DNA of 64,000 nt from Roseiarcus sp963784805 (GTDB lineage: Bacteria > Pseudomonadota > Alphaproteobacteria > Rhizobiales > Beijerinckiaceae), in contig CAWASR010000008.1 of NCBI GenBank assembly GCA_963784805.1, positions 779,285 through 843,284 on the forward strand, read 5' to 3'. Position 1 is the first letter of the stretch; the number at the start of each line of letters is the position of its first letter. The notes under the pieces were generated by a model. That model was not told the origin of the DNA and searched no databases. It saw only the letters and a program-made list of their open reading frames with translations. The position numbers were made by a program, and so were the translations under genes. Positions 46,660 through 55,775 of this stretch are shown here, piece after piece.

Positions 46660-46680
46660 GCGGGGCGAAGAACGCCCCGC
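46660..46680 (+). promoter_or_regulatory. Hairpin between tuf and rpsJ
   Basis: GCGGGGC and GCCCCGC pair around GAAGAAC, with no following T-run. It separates the str genes from the S10 genes; possible partial terminator or processing site. Confidence 0.35.
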
Positions 46681-46703
46681 TCGCGCCGGCAGGGATTTGA
46701 CAG

Positions 46704-47012
<309 letters not shown>

Positions 47013-47071
47013 AGGATTTGACGAGCGCCTCGCCGGTTTTTCTGCAGGGCGCTTACGAAGGATCAACGCCA

Positions 47072-47797
47072 ATGCGTTCAGGCATCATCGCAAAGAAGCT
47101 GGGCATGTCCCGCGTCTTCAACGATGCGGGCGATCACGTGCCGGTCACCGTCCTCCAGGTGGCAGGCTGTCAGGTGGTCGCGCATCGCACCCAGGAGAAG
47201 AACGGCTACACCGCGCTCCAGCTCGGAATCGGGAAGGCCAAGGTCAAGAATGTCTCGAAAGCCGAGCGGGGCCGTTTCGCCGTCGCGCATGTCGAGCCGA
47301 AAATGCGCCTTGCCGAATTCCGCGTCGCCGAGGACAAGATGATCCCGGTCGGGGCGGAGATCACGGCGGACCATTTCGCCGTCGGCCAATATGTCGACGT
47401 CACCGGCGTGACCATCGGCAAGGGGTTCGCCGGCCCGATGAAGCGATGGAACTTCGCCGGCTTGCGCGCGACCCACGGCGTGTCGATCTCCCACCGTTCG
47501 CATGGTTCGACCGGCGGTCGTCAGGATCCGGGCAAGACCTGGAAGAACAAGAAAATGGCCGGACACATGGGGGTCGAAAAGGTGACGACCCAGAACCTTC
47601 GGGTCGTGCGCACCGACGTCGAGCGCGGCCTCATCCTGGTCGAGGGCGCGGTCCCCGGTCATGCCGGCGGCTGGATCGAGATGCGGGACGCGGTGAAGAA
47701 GCCGCTGCCGAAAGACGCGCCGACGCCAGGCAAGTTCCGGGTTCACGCCGAGGCCGCCGGCGAAGCCGCGCCCGTCGAAGCGCCAAGGGGAGAATGA
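47072..47797 (+). CDS. rplC: 50S ribosomal protein L3
   Basis: A 241-residue 23S rRNA-binding protein that starts early 50S assembly. It begins MRSGIIAKKLGMSRVF and has the internal loop GGRQDPGKTWKNKKMAGHMG reaching toward the peptidyl-transferase centre. ATG 47072 follows AAGGATC. The C-terminus is extended by an Ala/Pro/Glu-rich tail (AEAAGEAAPVEAP). Confidence 0.97.
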   Translation: MRSGIIAKKLGMSRVFNDAGDHVPVTVLQVAGCQVVAHRTQEKNGYTALQLGIGKAKVKNVSKAERGRFAVAHVEPKMRLAEFRVAEDKMIPVGAEITADHFAVGQYVDVTGVTIGKGFAGPMKRWNFAGLRATHGVSISHRSHGSTGGRQDPGKTWKNKKMAGHMGVEKVTTQNLRVVRTDVERGLILVEGAVPGHAGGWIEMRDAVKKPLPKDAPTPGKFRVHAEAAGEAAPVEAPRGE

Positions 47798-47801
47798 CGT
47801 T

Positions 47802-48422
47802 ATGAAATTCGACATGACGTCGATGGATGGAGCGGCGGCCGGCTCGTTGGAGCTCAACGACGAGATTTTCGGCCTCGAGCCGCGCGCCGACCTGATCGCG
47901 CGCATGGTGCGCTGGCAACTCGCCAAGCGACAGGGCGGCAATCACCAGACGCTGGGGCGCGCCGAGATCAATCGCACCGGCAAAAAGATCTACAAGCAGA
48001 AGGGCACCGGCGGCGCCCGCCATGGCTCGGCGCGGGTGCCTCAGTTCCGGGGCGGGGGACGCGCGATGGGTCCGGTCGTTCGCAGCCACGCCCACGATCT
48101 GCCCAAGAAGGTCAGGGCGCTGGCCCTGCGCCACGCGCTCTCGGCCAAGGCGAGAGCCGGAGGCCTCGTGGTCTGGGAGCATGCGACGCTGGAGGAGGGA
48201 AAGACGAAGGCGTTGCGCGCCTCCTTCGCGAGGGCGGCGTTGACGAGCGCCCTCATCGTCGACGGCGCTCAGGTGCATCAGAAGTTCGCCATCGCCGCCC
48301 GCAACCTGCCGCGGATCGATGTTCTGCCGGTTCAGGGCGTCAACGTCTACGACATCATGCGCCGTGAGAAACTCGTGCTGACCAAGGCGGCGGTCGAAGC
48401 GCTGGAGGCGCGATTCAAATGA
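47802..48422 (+). CDS. rplD: 50S ribosomal protein L4
   Basis: A 206-residue protein lining the exit tunnel. The tunnel loop KIYKQKGTGGARHGSARVPQ is intact with the usual RGGG.AMGP following. L4 commonly represses the S10 operon. Four bases after rplC; its stop overlaps the rplW start (ATGA). Confidence 0.97.
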   Translation: MKFDMTSMDGAAAGSLELNDEIFGLEPRADLIARMVRWQLAKRQGGNHQTLGRAEINRTGKKIYKQKGTGGARHGSARVPQFRGGGRAMGPVVRSHAHDLPKKVRALALRHALSAKARAGGLVVWEHATLEEGKTKALRASFARAALTSALIVDGAQVHQKFAIAARNLPRIDVLPVQGVNVYDIMRREKLVLTKAAVEALEARFK

Positions 48423-48715
48423 TCAAGGACGCCCGCCACTACGACACGATCGTCGCGCCCGTCATTACCGAGAAAGCCACCATTGCGTCGGAGCACAACC
48501 AGTTCGTCTTCAAGGTCGCCCGCGACGCGACCAAGCCGCAGATCAAGGCGGCGATCGAGAAGCTGTTCGACGTGAAGGTGACCGCCGTCAACACTTTGCT
48601 GCGCAAGGGCAAGGCCAAGAGGTTCCGCGGGATTCGCGGCCGGCAGCAGGACTTCAAGAAGGCGATCGTCACGTTGGCCGACGGTCATCGCATCGACGTG
48701 ACCACAGGACTCTAG
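48419..48715 (+). CDS. rplW: 50S ribosomal protein L23
   Basis: A 98-residue protein at the tunnel exit, docking site for trigger factor and SRP. HYDTIVAPVITEKAT, FKVARDATKPQIKAAIEKLF and AVNTLLRKGKAKR are typical. Its ATG overlaps the rplD stop. Confidence 0.97.
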   Translation: MIKDARHYDTIVAPVITEKATIASEHNQFVFKVARDATKPQIKAAIEKLFDVKVTAVNTLLRKGKAKRFRGIRGRQQDFKKAIVTLADGHRIDVTTGL

Positions 48716-48728
48716 GGATTCCACGACC

Positions 48729-49568
48729 ATGGCTCTCAAGACATTCAAGCCGATCACGCCTGGTCTTCGCCAGCTGACGATCGTCGATCGCAGCGGTCTC
48801 CATAAGGGCAAGCCGGTCAAGGCGTTGACCGTCGGCAAGTCCGAAAAGGGCGGACGCAACAACTCCGGGCGCGTGACCGTGCGCTTTCGCGGCGGCGGTC
48901 ATAAGCAAACCTACCGCATCATCGACTTCAAGCGCCGCAAGCTCGAAGTCGCCGGCAAGGTCGAGCGGCTGGAATATGATCCCAACCGCACCAGCTTCAT
49001 CGCGCTGATCAAATATGCCGACGGCGAGCAGGCCTATATCATCGCGCCTCAGCGTCTGGCGGTCGGGGACGAGGTGATCGCCGGTCTTCAGGTCGACGTG
49101 AAACCGGGCAATGCGATGCCGCTGGCCAACATCCCGATCGGGACCATCGTCCATAACGTCGAAATGAAGATAGGCAAGGGCGGCGCGATCGCGCGCTCCG
49201 CCGGGACCTATGCGCAAATCGTCGGCCGCGATCAGGGCTATGTGTCGCTGCGTCTCAATTCCGGCGAACAGCGGCTCATCCATGGCCAGTGCTTCGCGTC
49301 GATCGGCGCGGTCTCGAATCCCGATCACATGAACGCTTCGATCGGCAAAGCGGGGCGCAATCGATGGCTGGGGCATCGTCCGCACAATCGCGGCGTCACC
49401 ATGAATCCGGTCGACCATCCGCATGGCGGCGGCGAGGGCCGCAGTTCAGGCGGCCGCCATCCGGTCAGCCCATGGGGCAAACCGACCAAGGGCAAGAAGA
49501 CTCGTTCAAACAAGTCGACCAACAAGTTCATCGTCGCATCGCGGCATGTGCGCAAGAAGAGAGGCTAG
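48729..49568 (+). CDS. rplB: 50S ribosomal protein L2
   Basis: A 279-residue protein needed for subunit association and peptidyl transfer. LKTFKPITPGLRQLTIVDR starts it; the C-terminal NPVDHPHGGGEGRSSGGRHP carries the functionally important His. Thirteen bases after rplW. Confidence 0.98.
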   Translation: MALKTFKPITPGLRQLTIVDRSGLHKGKPVKALTVGKSEKGGRNNSGRVTVRFRGGGHKQTYRIIDFKRRKLEVAGKVERLEYDPNRTSFIALIKYADGEQAYIIAPQRLAVGDEVIAGLQVDVKPGNAMPLANIPIGTIVHNVEMKIGKGGAIARSAGTYAQIVGRDQGYVSLRLNSGEQRLIHGQCFASIGAVSNPDHMNASIGKAGRNRWLGHRPHNRGVTMNPVDHPHGGGEGRSSGGRHPVSPWGKPTKGKKTRSNKSTNKFIVASRHVRKKRG

Positions 49569-49571
49569 GCC

Positions 49572-49850
49572 ATGACGCGCTCGATATGGAAAGGCCCGTT
49601 CATCGACGGCTACCTCCTGAAAAAGGCTGACGCCTCGCGGGAGTCGAGCCGATCCGAGATCATCAAGATCTGGAGCCGCCGCTCCACCATCCTGCCGCAG
49701 TTTGTCGGCCTCACCTTCGGCGTCTACAACGGCCACAAGCACATACCCGTGATGGTCTCCGAAGAGATGATCGGTCACAAGTTCGGTGAATTCGCGCCGA
49801 CCCGCACGTTTCACGGGCATTCCGCCGACAAGAAGGCCAAGAGGGCTTAA
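49572..49850 (+). CDS. rpsS: 30S ribosomal protein S19
   Basis: A 92-residue head protein: TRSIWKGPFIDGYLLKKA, WSRRSTILPQFVGLTFGVYN and GHKFGEFAPTRTFHGH are diagnostic. Three bases after rplB. Confidence 0.98.
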   Translation: MTRSIWKGPFIDGYLLKKADASRESSRSEIIKIWSRRSTILPQFVGLTFGVYNGHKHIPVMVSEEMIGHKFGEFAPTRTFHGHSADKKAKRA

Positions 49851-49857
49851 GCGTCTC

Positions 49858-50250
49858 ATGTCGAAACAAGCCAATCCGCGCCGTCAGGCCGAAAACGAAG
49901 CCAAGGCGACCGCACGCATGCTGCGCGTCAGCCCGCAGAAGCTCAATCTTCTCGCCCAGCTCATCCGGGGCAAGAAGGTCGCGACCGCGCTCGCCGATCT
50001 GGAGTTCTCCAACAAGAGAATCTCCACCGAGGTCAGGAAGGCGCTCGAGTCGGCGATCGCCAACGCGGAGAACAATCATGATCTCGACGTCGACGATCTC
50101 ATCGTCGCCCAGGCCTGGGTCGGCAAGGACATGGTGATGAAGCGCTTCAGCCCCCGCGCTCGCGGTCGGGCGGGGCGGATCGAAAAGCCGTTCTCGAACA
50201 TTACGATCGTCGTGCGCGAGGTCGCCGCCGACGGCGCCAAAGCGGCCTAA
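49858..50250 (+). CDS. rplV: 50S ribosomal protein L22
   Basis: A 130-residue tunnel protein. TARMLRVSPQKLNLLAQLIR, VGKDMVMKRFSPRARGRAGR (the tunnel hairpin) and ITIVVREV are typical. ATG 49858 (SKQANPRRQAENEAKATA) gives an N-terminus slightly longer than in E. coli, as is common in alphaproteobacteria. Confidence 0.97.
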   Translation: MSKQANPRRQAENEAKATARMLRVSPQKLNLLAQLIRGKKVATALADLEFSNKRISTEVRKALESAIANAENNHDLDVDDLIVAQAWVGKDMVMKRFSPRARGRAGRIEKPFSNITIVVREVAADGAKAA

Positions 50251-50266
50251 AAAGAGAGACTTGAAG

Positions 50267-51016
50267 ATGGGTCAGAAGATCAATCCGATCGGGCTGCGGC
50301 TGGGCGTCAACCGCACCTGGGATTCGCGCTGGTACTCGAACAAAGGCGAATACGGCAAGCTTCTGCACGAGGACATAAGGATCCGCGACGTGCTGATGAA
50401 AGGCCTCAAGCAGGCCGCGATCTCGAAGATTGTCATCGAGCGTCCGCACAAGAAGGCGCGCATCAACATCCACTCGGCCCGGCCGGGCGTCGTGATCGGC
50501 AAAAAGGGCGCTGACATCGACAAGCTGCGCAAGCAGGTCGCCAAGCTGACCAGTTCGGAGGTTGCGATCAACATCGTCGAGGTTCGCAAACCCGAAGTCG
50601 ACGCGACGCTGGTCGCCGAGTCGATCGCCCAGCAGCTCGAGCGGCGCGTCGCCTTCCGGCGCGCGATGAAGCGGGCGGTGCAGTCGGCGATGCGCCTTGG
50701 CGCGCAAGGCATCCGCATCAACTGTTCGGGCCGTCTGGGCGGCGCGGAAATCGCCCGCCTCGAATGGTATCGCGAAGGTCGGGTGCCGCTTCACACCCTG
50801 CGCGCCGACATCGACTATGGGGTGGCGACGGCGCACACCGCCTACGGCACCTGCGGGATCAAGGTTTGGATATTCAAGGGTGAAATCCTCGAACACGACC
50901 CGATGGCCCAGGACAAGAAACTGGCCGAGGCCGATCACTCCTCGACCCATCGACCGCGCAGGGAACCGCGCGAGCGGGACAGCCGCGACCGCGATCATGG
51001 CCGCGAGGCGGTCTGA
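50267..51016 (+). CDS. rpsC: 30S ribosomal protein S3
   Basis: A 249-residue protein at the mRNA entry site with helicase activity. GQKINPIGLRLGVNRTWDSR, the KH-domain loop VVIGKKGADIDKLRKQV and LGAQGIRINCSGRLGGAEIA are intact. The C-terminus has a charged Arg/Asp-rich tail (REPRERDSRDRDHGREAV). ATG 50267 is preferred over an in-frame ATG two codons upstream. Confidence 0.97.
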   Translation: MGQKINPIGLRLGVNRTWDSRWYSNKGEYGKLLHEDIRIRDVLMKGLKQAAISKIVIERPHKKARINIHSARPGVVIGKKGADIDKLRKQVAKLTSSEVAINIVEVRKPEVDATLVAESIAQQLERRVAFRRAMKRAVQSAMRLGAQGIRINCSGRLGGAEIARLEWYREGRVPLHTLRADIDYGVATAHTAYGTCGIKVWIFKGEILEHDPMAQDKKLAEADHSSTHRPRREPRERDSRDRDHGREAV

Positions 51017-51043
51017 CCAGGGCCCGAGGGAAAGTCTACGACC

Positions 51044-51457
51044 ATGATGCAGCCTAAGAAAACCAGGTTCCGCAAGGCCTTCAAGGGCCGGATTCACGGC
51101 AATGCGAAAGGCGGATTCGCGCTCAACTTTGGCGAATTCGGTCTCAAGGCGATGGAGCCGGAGCGCATCACCGCGCGCCAGATCGAGGCCGCCCGCCGGG
51201 CGCTGACCCGCCACATGAAGCGTGCGGGGCGGGTGTGGATTCGAGTTTTCCCGGACGTGCCGGTGTCCAAGAAGCCGATTGAAGTGCGCATGGGCAAAGG
51301 CAAGGGGGCGCCCGAGTTCTGGATCGTGCGGGTCTCGCCCGGTCGCATCATGTTCGAGATCGACGGCGTGCCGGAGCAACTCGCGCGCGAGGCGTTCGGC
51401 CTCGCCGCGGCCAAGCTGCCGATCAAGACCCGCTTCGTGCAGCGCATCGCGGAATAG
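51044..51457 (+). CDS. rplP: 50S ribosomal protein L16
   Basis: A 137-residue protein near the A site. MQPKKTRFRKAFKGRIHG, RQIEAARRALTRHMKRAGR and MGKGKGAPEFWIVRVSPGR are diagnostic. Start codons at 51044 and 51047 are both ATG. Confidence 0.97.
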   Translation: MMQPKKTRFRKAFKGRIHGNAKGGFALNFGEFGLKAMEPERITARQIEAARRALTRHMKRAGRVWIRVFPDVPVSKKPIEVRMGKGKGAPEFWIVRVSPGRIMFEIDGVPEQLAREAFGLAAAKLPIKTRFVQRIAE

Positions 51458-51469
51458 GGAGCGAGCGAG

Positions 51470-51688
51470 ATGAAGAAATCCAACCGCCTTTCCGATCTGC
51501 GGGTCATGACCGAGGACCAGCTCGGCGATGAGGCGCTGAGCCTGAAGAAGGAGCAGTTCAACCTGCGCTTTCAGAAGGCGAGCGGCCAGTTGCAGAACAC
51601 CGCTCGGGTGCGCGTCGTCCGGCGCGACATCGCCAGGGTCAAGACTGTCGCCGCGCAGAAGCACGCCGCCGCCAAGGCCAAGGACTGA
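51470..51688 (+). CDS. rpmC: 50S ribosomal protein L29
   Basis: A 72-residue coiled protein at the tunnel exit: LRVMTEDQLGDEALSLKKE, FNLRFQKASGQLQNTARVR and VRRDIARVKTV are typical. Twelve bases after rplP. Confidence 0.96.
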   Translation: MKKSNRLSDLRVMTEDQLGDEALSLKKEQFNLRFQKASGQLQNTARVRVVRRDIARVKTVAAQKHAAAKAKD

Positions 51689-51696
51689 GGATCGAA

Positions 51697-51942
51697 ATGC
51701 CGAAGAGAATATTGCAGGGCGTCGTCGTCAGCGACAAGCAGGAGAAGACGCTGGTCGTGAAGGTCGAGCGCCGCTTCACCCATCCTCTGCTGAAAAAGAC
51801 TGTGCGCCGTTCGAAGAACTACCACGCGCATGTGGAAAACAAGACCCAGAAGGTCGGGGACATCGTCTCGATCGAGGAGACGAGGCCGATCTCGAAGTTG
51901 AAACGTTGGATCGTGATCGGCGACAACGCGCCACAGTCGTGA
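51697..51942 (+). CDS. rpsQ: 30S ribosomal protein S17
   Basis: An 81-residue primary rRNA-binding protein: PKRILQGVVVSDKQEKTLVV, FTHPLLKKTVRRSKNYHAH and IEETRPISKLKRW are diagnostic. An 88-base gap to rplN follows, the usual boundary between the S10 and spc gene sets. Confidence 0.97.
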   Translation: MPKRILQGVVVSDKQEKTLVVKVERRFTHPLLKKTVRRSKNYHAHVENKTQKVGDIVSIEETRPISKLKRWIVIGDNAPQS

Positions 51943-52030
51943 ATGCATCCGGAGGCGGTCAGCTTCCTTCAGACGAAGTCCGGCTTCGACAGGCGCCGGA
52001 AACCGATCTGATCAGAAAGGCGAATAGGCC

Positions 52031-52399
52031 ATGATACAGATGCAGACCAATCTCAACGTCGCCGACAATTCCGGCGCGCGGCGTGTGATGTGCATCAAAG
52101 TGCTGGGCGGATCGAAGCGCCGCTACGCTTCGATCGGCGACATCATCGTGGTGTCGATAAAGGAGGCGATCCCGCGCGGCCGCGTCAAGAAGGGGGACGT
52201 GATGAAGGCCGTGGTCGTGCGCACCGCCAAGGACATCCGCCGCTCCGACGGCTCGGTGATCCGGTTCGATTCCAATGCCGCTGTGCTGATCAATAATCAG
52301 TCCGAGCCGGTGGGGACCCGGATTTTCGGGCCGGTGCCGCGGGAGTTGCGCGCCAAGAATCACGTCAAGATCATCTCGCTTGCGCCGGAGGTGTTGTGA
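52031..52399 (+). CDS. rplN: 50S ribosomal protein L14
   Basis: A 122-residue protein of the intersubunit face: MIQMQTNLNVADNSGARRVM, GRVKKGDVMKAVVVRTAK and RIFGPVPRELR are diagnostic. First gene of the spc set; its stop overlaps the rplX start by one base. Confidence 0.98.
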   Translation: MIQMQTNLNVADNSGARRVMCIKVLGGSKRRYASIGDIIVVSIKEAIPRGRVKKGDVMKAVVVRTAKDIRRSDGSVIRFDSNAAVLINNQSEPVGTRIFGPVPRELRAKNHVKIISLAPEVL

Positions 52400-52716
52400 T
52401 GGCCGCCAAGATCAAGAAGGGCGACCGGGTCATTGTCACCACCGGACGCGACAAGGGAAAGACCGGCGAGGTCCGCCAGGTGATCAAGGCTGAAAGCCGG
52501 GCGATTGTCGCAGGCGTCAATCTCGTGCGGCGACATACCCGCCAGACCGCGCAGACCGAGGGCGGCATCCTGACCAAGGAGGCGACGATTCACCTGTCGA
52601 ATCTGGCGATCGCTGATCCCAAATCGGGCAAGCCGACCCGAGTCGGATTCAAGATTCTCGACGACGGTCGCAAGGTTCGCATCGCCAAGCGCTCAGGAGA
52701 TCTTATCGATGGCTGA
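52399..52716 (+). CDS. rplX: 50S ribosomal protein L24
   Basis: A 105-residue KOW-domain assembly initiator: AAKIKKGDRVIVTTGRDKGK and VNLVRRHTRQTAQTEGGI are typical. The ATG at 52399 overlaps the last base of rplN. Its end overlaps rplE by eight bases. Confidence 0.97.
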   Translation: MAAKIKKGDRVIVTTGRDKGKTGEVRQVIKAESRAIVAGVNLVRRHTRQTAQTEGGILTKEATIHLSNLAIADPKSGKPTRVGFKILDDGRKVRIAKRSGDLIDG

Positions 52717-53428
52717 GGCAAAGACCGAGAAAGGCGCCAAGCCGGCGAAGGGCGAGAAGCCCGGCGCTTCGAAATCCCCCAAGGCCGCCGCGCCCGCCGA
52801 CGCCAAGGGCGCCAAGGCCAAGGGCCGCAACGAAGGCGGCGCCGAAACCGCCGCCGCTGGCGTGGTCAAGGCCGCGCCGAAGGACTATGTCGCTCGTCTG
52901 AAGAAGCTCTATCAGGACGAGATCGTGCCGAAGCTCGTCAAGGAGTTCGGCTACAAGAACGCGCTCGAGGTGCCCAGGCTCGACAAGATCGTGCTCAACA
53001 TGGGGGTCGGAGAAGCGGTCAACGACACCAAGAAGGTGACTTCCGCCGCCGCGGACCTGGCGTTGATCGCTGGCCAGAAGCCGGTGGTCACGCGCGCGCG
53101 AAGGGCGATCTCGACCTTCAAAGTGCGAGAGAACATGCCGATTGGCGCCAAGGTCACGCTGCGTGAGACCCGGATGTACGAGTTTCTCGACCGTTTGGTG
53201 ACGGTCGCGCTGCCGCGCGTACGGGACTTCCGAGGTCTCGACCCCAAATCTTTCGACGGACGAGGCAACTACGCACTCGGCGTCAAGGAGCACATCATCT
53301 TTCCCGAAATCGACTACGACAAGGCCGAATCCATGCTCGGGCTCGACATCGTGGTCTGCACGACGGCCAGGACCGACGCGGAAGCGCAAGCCTTGCTGAG
53401 TGCGTTCAACTTCCCGTTCCGGCAGTGA
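52709..53428 (+). CDS. rplE: 50S ribosomal protein L5 with long Ala/Lys-rich N-terminal extension
   Basis: A 239-residue protein. The normal L5 sequence starts at about residue 55 (DYVARLKKLYQDEIVPKL) and runs through VLNMGVGEAVNDTKKV, MPIGAKVTLR and RDFRGL to the usual end; ordinary L5 has about 180 residues. The first ~54 residues are a low-complexity stretch (AEAKTEKGAKPAKGEKPG and more Ala, Lys, Gly). The ATG at 52709 overlaps rplX; no obvious start sits right before the canonical N-terminus. L5 binds 5S rRNA and contacts the P-site tRNA. Confidence 0.95.
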   Translation: MAEAKTEKGAKPAKGEKPGASKSPKAAAPADAKGAKAKGRNEGGAETAAAGVVKAAPKDYVARLKKLYQDEIVPKLVKEFGYKNALEVPRLDKIVLNMGVGEAVNDTKKVTSAAADLALIAGQKPVVTRARRAISTFKVRENMPIGAKVTLRETRMYEFLDRLVTVALPRVRDFRGLDPKSFDGRGNYALGVKEHIIFPEIDYDKAESMLGLDIVVCTTARTDAEAQALLSAFNFPFRQ

Positions 53429-53465
53429 GCGCGGGGCGCTCAGACGCGGAAAATGGAGTCCATTG

Positions 53466-53771
53466 ATGGCAAAGAAAAGCGCAATCGAAAATAACCTGCG
53501 CAAGCAGCGACTGGTCAAGAAATTCGCCCCCCGGCGCAATCGCCTGCTCGAAATCGCCAACGATGAGGCGCGTCCGATGGAGGAGCGCTTCGAAGCCCGG
53601 CTGAGGCTCGCTGCGCTGCCGCGCAATGGCGCGATCGTTCGCGTGCGCAACCGCTGCGAATTGACCGGTCGGCCGCGCGGTTTCTATCGGAAGATGAGGC
53701 TGTCGCGCATCGCTGTGCGCGAGTTGGGAAACGAGGGCCTTATCCCGGGCCTGGTGAAGTCGAGCTGGTGA
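53466..53771 (+). CDS. rpsN: 30S ribosomal protein S14
   Basis: A 101-residue protein of the zinc-free S14 type: AKKSAIENNLRKQRLVKKFA, LPRNGAIVRVRNRCELTGRP and FGxx-like RGFYRKMRLSRIAVRELG. Only one Cys remains, so no zinc ribbon. ATG 53466 matches the family. Confidence 0.97.
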   Translation: MAKKSAIENNLRKQRLVKKFAPRRNRLLEIANDEARPMEERFEARLRLAALPRNGAIVRVRNRCELTGRPRGFYRKMRLSRIAVRELGNEGLIPGLVKSSW

Positions 53772-53778
53772 GGAGGTT

Positions 53779-54177
53779 ATGGCAGTGAACGATCCTCTCG
53801 GCGATATGCTCACCCGCATCCGCAACGCACAGATGCGCAAGCGCGGCAAAGTCTCGACGCCGGGCTCTTCCCTGCGTCAGAAAGTGCTCGACGTCCTAGA
53901 GTCCGAAGGCTATATCCGCGGCTATTCGACCACGGATTACGGCAACGGCCGCACTGAGTTCGAAATCGAGTTGAAGTATTTCGACAACGAACCGGTCATC
54001 CGCAAGATCGAACGCGTGTCCAAACCGGGCCGTCGGGTCTACGCCACTGTCGGCGCCATGCCTCGGGTCGCCAACGGCCTGGGCGTTTCGATCGTCTCGA
54101 CCCCGAAGGGCGTGATGGCCGACCATGCGGCGCGTGAGAACAATGTCGGCGGCGAAGTCCTCTGCACGGTCTTCTGA
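53779..54177 (+). CDS. rpsH: 30S ribosomal protein S8
   Basis: A 132-residue rRNA-binding protein: NDPLGDMLTRIRNAQMRKRG and the C-terminal LGVSIVSTPKGVMAD-type and GGEVLCTVF blocks are diagnostic. S8 represses the spc operon in E. coli; whether it does so here is not shown. Confidence 0.98.
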   Translation: MAVNDPLGDMLTRIRNAQMRKRGKVSTPGSSLRQKVLDVLESEGYIRGYSTTDYGNGRTEFEIELKYFDNEPVIRKIERVSKPGRRVYATVGAMPRVANGLGVSIVSTPKGVMADHAARENNVGGEVLCTVF

Positions 54178-54208
54178 CGTCGTCCCTGAAAAGAGATGGA
54201 ATTGAGTT

Positions 54209-54742
54209 ATGTCTCGAATTGGCAAGAAGCCCATCGTCATTCCGTCCGGCGTAACCGCGAAGCTGGACGGCCAGACGATCGCGGTCAAAGGCGCAAAGGG
54301 CGAATTGACATTCACCGCGCCGTCCGAAGTGGCGCTCTCGATTGATGGCGGCGCCGTCCATGTCCAGCCGAACGGCCAAGACAAGCGTTCGCGCGCGATG
54401 TGGGGGATGACGCGCGCGCAGGTGCAGAACGTGGTGGGCGGCGTCACCAAGGGGTTCGAGAAGAAGCTCGAAATCAACGGCGTCGGCTACAAGGCGGCGG
54501 TCGCCGGCAAAAACCTGCAACTGTCGCTCGGCTACAGCCATGACGTCACGTATCCGATCCCGGTGGGCGTGACGATCACGACGTCGAAGCCGACCGAGAT
54601 CACGGTCGCCGGCATCGACAAGCGTCAGGTGGGGCAGATCGCCGCGGAGATCCGGGCGTTCCGCCGCCCTGAGCCCTATAAGGGCAAGGGCGTCAGATAC
54701 GCCGGTGAATTCATCTTCCGCAAGGAAGGAAAGAAGAAGTGA
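54209..54742 (+). CDS. rplF: 50S ribosomal protein L6
   Basis: A 177-residue protein of two similar domains: SRIGKKPIVIPSGV, NVVGGVTKGFEKKLEINGVG, and the C-terminal EIRAFRRPEPYKGKGVRYAG are diagnostic. Confidence 0.98.
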   Translation: MSRIGKKPIVIPSGVTAKLDGQTIAVKGAKGELTFTAPSEVALSIDGGAVHVQPNGQDKRSRAMWGMTRAQVQNVVGGVTKGFEKKLEINGVGYKAAVAGKNLQLSLGYSHDVTYPIPVGVTITTSKPTEITVAGIDKRQVGQIAAEIRAFRRPEPYKGKGVRYAGEFIFRKEGKKK

Positions 54743-54755
54743 GGGGGGCGCCGCC

Positions 54756-55118
54756 ATGGGTAAGTCGAATGTTTCCACCGAGCGGCGCAAGGCGCGGGTG
54801 CGCCGCGCAATCGCCGCCAACTCGAGCGACCGTCCGAGGCTCAGCGTTTTCCGATCGTCCAAGCAGATCTACGCACAGATCATCGACGATCGGCAGGGCC
54901 GGACGATCACGGCCGCTTCGTCGATCGAAAAGGCGATCCGCGAGTCGATCAAGACCGGGGCGAACGTCGAGGCGGCGCGACGGATCGGCAAGGAGTTGGC
55001 GGAGCGGGCGAAGAAGGCCGGCGTCAGCAAGGTCGTCTTCGACCGCGGCGCCTATATGTACCACGGCCGCGTCAAGGCATTGGCGGAGGGCGCCCGCGAG
55101 GGCGGGCTGGAATTCTAA
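54756..55118 (+). CDS. rplR: 50S ribosomal protein L18
   Basis: A 120-residue 5S rRNA-binding protein: RRKARVRRAIAANSSDRPRL, SVFRSSKQIYAQIIDD and VVFDRGAYMYHGRVKALA are diagnostic. ATG 54756 lies 13 bases after rplF. Confidence 0.98.
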   Translation: MGKSNVSTERRKARVRRAIAANSSDRPRLSVFRSSKQIYAQIIDDRQGRTITAASSIEKAIRESIKTGANVEAARRIGKELAERAKKAGVSKVVFDRGAYMYHGRVKALAEGAREGGLEF

Positions 55119-55179
55119 ATCGACCAACGGAAGCGAGCAGCGTCGCCATGAAGTGTGGCCCGCGATTTTTCAGTGACGG

Positions 55180-55761
55180 ATGAACGAAATGGCGCGTGAA
55201 GGAGAAGGCGGCCGCGGCCGCGACCACAATCGCGAGGAGCGCGACAGCGAATTCGTCGATCGCCTCGTTCATATCAACCGCGTGGCGAAGGTCGTCAAAG
55301 GCGGCCGGCGGTTTGGCTTCGCCGCTCTGGTGGTCGTCGGCGACCAGAAGGGCCGCGTGGGCTTTGGCCACGGCAAGGCCCGCGAGGTGCCGGAAGCGAT
55401 TCGAAAGGCGACCGAGGCCGCCAAGCGCGGCGTCGTGCGCGTACCGCTGCGCGAGGGCAGAACGCTGCATCACGACGTCAACGGCCGCCACGGCGCGGGC
55501 CGCGTCGTTCTGCGCGCCGCTCCCGCGGGCACCGGCATCATCGCCGGCGGCCCGATGCGCGCCGTGTTCGAGTCGCTCGGCGTTCACGACGTCGTCGCCA
55601 AGAGCCAGGGCTCCTCGAACCCCTACAACATGATCCGCGCGACTTTCGACGCGCTGTCGCGAGAGGACAGCCCGCGTTCGGTCGCCCAGCGGCGCAACCT
55701 CAAAGTGTCGACCTTGCAGTCGCGCCGCCAGGGCGTCGAAGCCGACGCCGTCGATTCGTGA
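55180..55761 (+). CDS. rpsE: 30S ribosomal protein S5
   Basis: A 193-residue fidelity protein. FVDRLVHINRVAKVVKGGRR, GHGKAREVPEAIRKATEAA and GGPMRAVFESLGVHDVVAKS are diagnostic. The start may be ATG 55180 or ATG 55189 (MAREGEGG, closer to the family); the sequence does not decide. Confidence 0.97.
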   Translation: MNEMAREGEGGRGRDHNREERDSEFVDRLVHINRVAKVVKGGRRFGFAALVVVGDQKGRVGFGHGKAREVPEAIRKATEAAKRGVVRVPLREGRTLHHDVNGRHGAGRVVLRAAPAGTGIIAGGPMRAVFESLGVHDVVAKSQGSSNPYNMIRATFDALSREDSPRSVAQRRNLKVSTLQSRRQGVEADAVDS

Positions 55762-55775
55762 GGACAAGGATCGCC

